NCBI GenBank assembly: GCA_002162915.1
Contig: MABB01000078.1
Coordinates: forward strand, 4,790-11,253
Length of the DNA stretch: 6,464 nucleotides
Origin: Rhodospirillales bacterium 47_12_T64
Lineage (GTDB): Bacteria > Pseudomonadota > Alphaproteobacteria > Kiloniellales > Kiloniellaceae
Direction: 5' to 3'
In this document: in pieces, positions 5,606 to 6,464 of the stretch
How the letters are laid out: every line of letters starts with the position of its first letter
Position numbering within the stretch: position 1 is the first letter of the stretch
Translations under genes and position numbers: made by a program
The notes under the pieces: model-generated
What the model was told of the DNA's origin: nothing
The model's database searches: none
What the model saw: the letters and a program-made list of their open reading frames with translations, nothing else

Positions 5606-5610
5606 CTCCG
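5606..5610 (-). promoter_or_regulatory. ribosome binding site deciding the GTG start of the dehydrogenase
   Basis: CGGAG on the minus strand lies seven bases before the GTG at 5598. It favours GTG over the internal ATG at 5577, which would remove seven residues but no conserved motif. Confidence 0.65.
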
Positions 5611-5647
5611 TTTGAGGTGGAAGGCGTTACGCTTTGCGCGTATTCTG

Positions 5648-5653
5648 TTTATA
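5648..5653 (-). promoter_or_regulatory. candidate -10 element of the dehydrogenase gene
   Basis: TATAAA on the minus strand within GGGCATATAAACAG is the best -10 match between the hairpin and the GTG start. It would give a leader of roughly 43 bases. I see no convincing -35 at normal spacing, so it may be activator-dependent or wrong. Confidence 0.25.
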
Positions 5654-5729
5654 TGCCCGATCTTATGATCTGACCGAAGATATCTAAGACAAAATGAATA
5701 AAAACACCAACAAATAAATCACCCCAAAT

Positions 5730-5770
5730 TTCCTTCCCATCCGGTTAAATTTTTACCGGATGGGAAGGAA
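5730..5770. terminator. perfect 16-bp hairpin after the demethylating flavoenzyme gene
   Basis: TTCCTTCCCATCCGGT (5730-5745) pairs perfectly with ACCGGATGGGAAGGAA (5755-5770) around the 9-base loop TAAATTTTT. It begins 28 bases after the stop of the upstream gene on the minus strand and lies more than 130 bases before the dehydrogenase start. Neither strand has a U-tract after the stem. It may therefore mark a processed or Rho-dependent 3' end, or protect mRNA from exonucleases, and is not a classic intrinsic terminator. Confidence 0.6.
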
Positions 5771-5798
5771 ACCGCAGAGGGTATATCTAAAGCACTGA

Positions 5799-6464
5799 TT
5801 ATTGCTTCACTTTTTCCATTTTCGGGTCATACAAAGCGCCGAAATGGATCTCACAACTATGGCGTTCTGTACCAACCTCAAGTTCATACTTACCGGCTTT
5901 TAAATATGCCTTATCAACGCCAGTTTGACTTCGCACGTACCCGTAGCCGATATTTTTGCCAAGAGTATAGCCGAAACCTGCAGAGGTCAGCCATCCCACA
6001 CGTTCACCATCTCTATAAATCGTTTCCCGCCCTAAAAGAATGACAGTGGGATCATCAATGGTGAAGCAGCAAAGGCTCTTCTTCACGCCCTCGGCAGTTT
6101 GAGTTTCAAGCGCCTTGCGCCCCTTGAAGTCGATCTCTTTTCTCAACTTACAGGCCCAGGCCATCCCAGCTTCCAAGGGAGTGTGATCGGGACCAATGTC
6201 AGAAGACCAGGCACGATAGCCCTTTTCAAGGCGCAAGCTTTCTATGGCACGATAACCGGCATTACCAATAGAGAATTCTTCGCCAGCAGCCATCAAAGCT
6301 TCATAGACATTGATCGCAAACTCTGTGGGAATGTGTAGTTCCCAGCCAAGTTCACCGACATAGGTAACACGCAATGCCATCACAGGCGCACCTGCAACAC
6401 CGATTGTCTTCATTGTCCCAAAGGCAAAGACATCGTTATCGATATCATCATCCGTTATCTTCTC
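5799..6464 (-). CDS. dimethylglycine/sarcosine dehydrogenase-type flavoenzyme, C-terminal part
   Basis: The last 221 residues are present; the frame stays open to the right edge, so the ATG at 6413 is internal. The visible part is the GcvT-like folate-binding region and its C-terminal barrel. Diagnostic stretches are ALRVTYVGELGWELHIPTE, YRAIESLRLEKGYRAW, DIGPDHTPLEAGMAWACKLRK, DFKGRKALE and the ending YDPKMEKVKQ. In family members of about 800 residues an N-terminal FAD domain oxidises an N-methyl group, and this domain transfers the resulting one-carbon unit to tetrahydrofolate. The motifs resemble dimethylglycine dehydrogenase and PDPR more than stand-alone GcvT of the glycine cleavage system. 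Because the FAD domain lies outside the window, its presence is inferred, and dimethylglycine, sarcosine or another N-methyl compound cannot be told apart as substrate. The gene ends 28 bases before a strong hairpin. Confidence 0.85.
   Translation of the reverse strand, partial: EKITDDDIDNDVFAFGTMKTIGVAGAPVMALRVTYVGELGWELHIPTEFAINVYEALMAAGEEFSIGNAGYRAIESLRLEKGYRAWSSDIGPDHTPLEAGMAWACKLRKEIDFKGRKALETQTAEGVKKSLCCFTIDDPTVILLGRETIYRDGERVGWLTSAGFGYTLGKNIGYGYVRSQTGVDKAYLKAGKYELEVGTERHSCEIHFGALYDPKMEKVKQ

Noticed and set aside
6099..6338. 79-residue open frame on the plus strand
   Set aside because: It is antisense to the most conserved part of the aminomethyltransferase domain and has no supporting motif.
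6411..6413. ATG as start of a 204-residue protein
   Set aside because: The same frame continues upstream to the window edge with residues expected in the family (VFAFGTMKTIGVAGAP), so this methionine is internal and the gene is cut by the edge.

Overview
The window looks like a chromosomal segment of an alphaproteobacterium of moderate GC content (low to mid forties percent, judged by eye). The evidence is a TadD-type pilus lipoprotein preceded by a TTAA-N7-TTAA element matching the CtrA consensus, a PP_4765/TIGR03862-type flavoprotein, and a dimethylglycine/sarcosine dehydrogenase-type enzyme next to a GNWNYPT-type iron alcohol dehydrogenase of the kind common in marine Alphaproteobacteria. 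No mobile element, tRNA, rRNA or CRISPR array was seen. Both window edges cut through genes.

Left block, minus strand (1-2500, possibly from 2689). In transcription order this holds a possible 53-residue membrane peptide (2689-2528), a bitopic membrane protein with a coiled coil and a periplasmic beta-rich domain (2500-1772), a class I SAM-dependent methyltransferase-like protein (1746-925) and, after a 136-bp gap with the CtrA-like element, a TPR lipoprotein of TadD type running off the left edge (788-1). The coiled-coil and methyltransferase genes are 25 bp apart and are probably co-transcribed.

Middle block, plus strand (2690-4328). A divergent AT-rich region precedes an 80-residue charged protein (2775-3017), whose early codons contain a compound inverted repeat. 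Next comes an FAD flavoprotein (3102-4328) whose FAD-binding motif lies upstream of the first in-frame ATG and has no ATG, GTG or TTG in front of it. ATC at 3102 is the best start candidate.

Right block, minus strand (4420-6464). A long hairpin between convergent genes probably ends transcription from both sides. The genes are an iron-containing alcohol dehydrogenase (5598-4420) and, upstream of it, the C-terminal aminomethyltransferase part of a dimethylglycine/sarcosine dehydrogenase-type flavoenzyme (6464-5799). A perfect 16-bp hairpin separates them. The flavoenzyme family oxidatively demethylates N-methylated amino acids and passes the one-carbon unit to tetrahydrofolate. The dehydrogenase might handle an alcohol or aldehyde from the same catabolism, but that link rests on proximity alone.

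The best candidates for something undescribed are the coiled-coil/methyltransferase/TadD neighbourhood with its CtrA-like and FNR-like sites, and the missing canonical start of the flavoprotein. Nothing here clearly shows a wholly new system.
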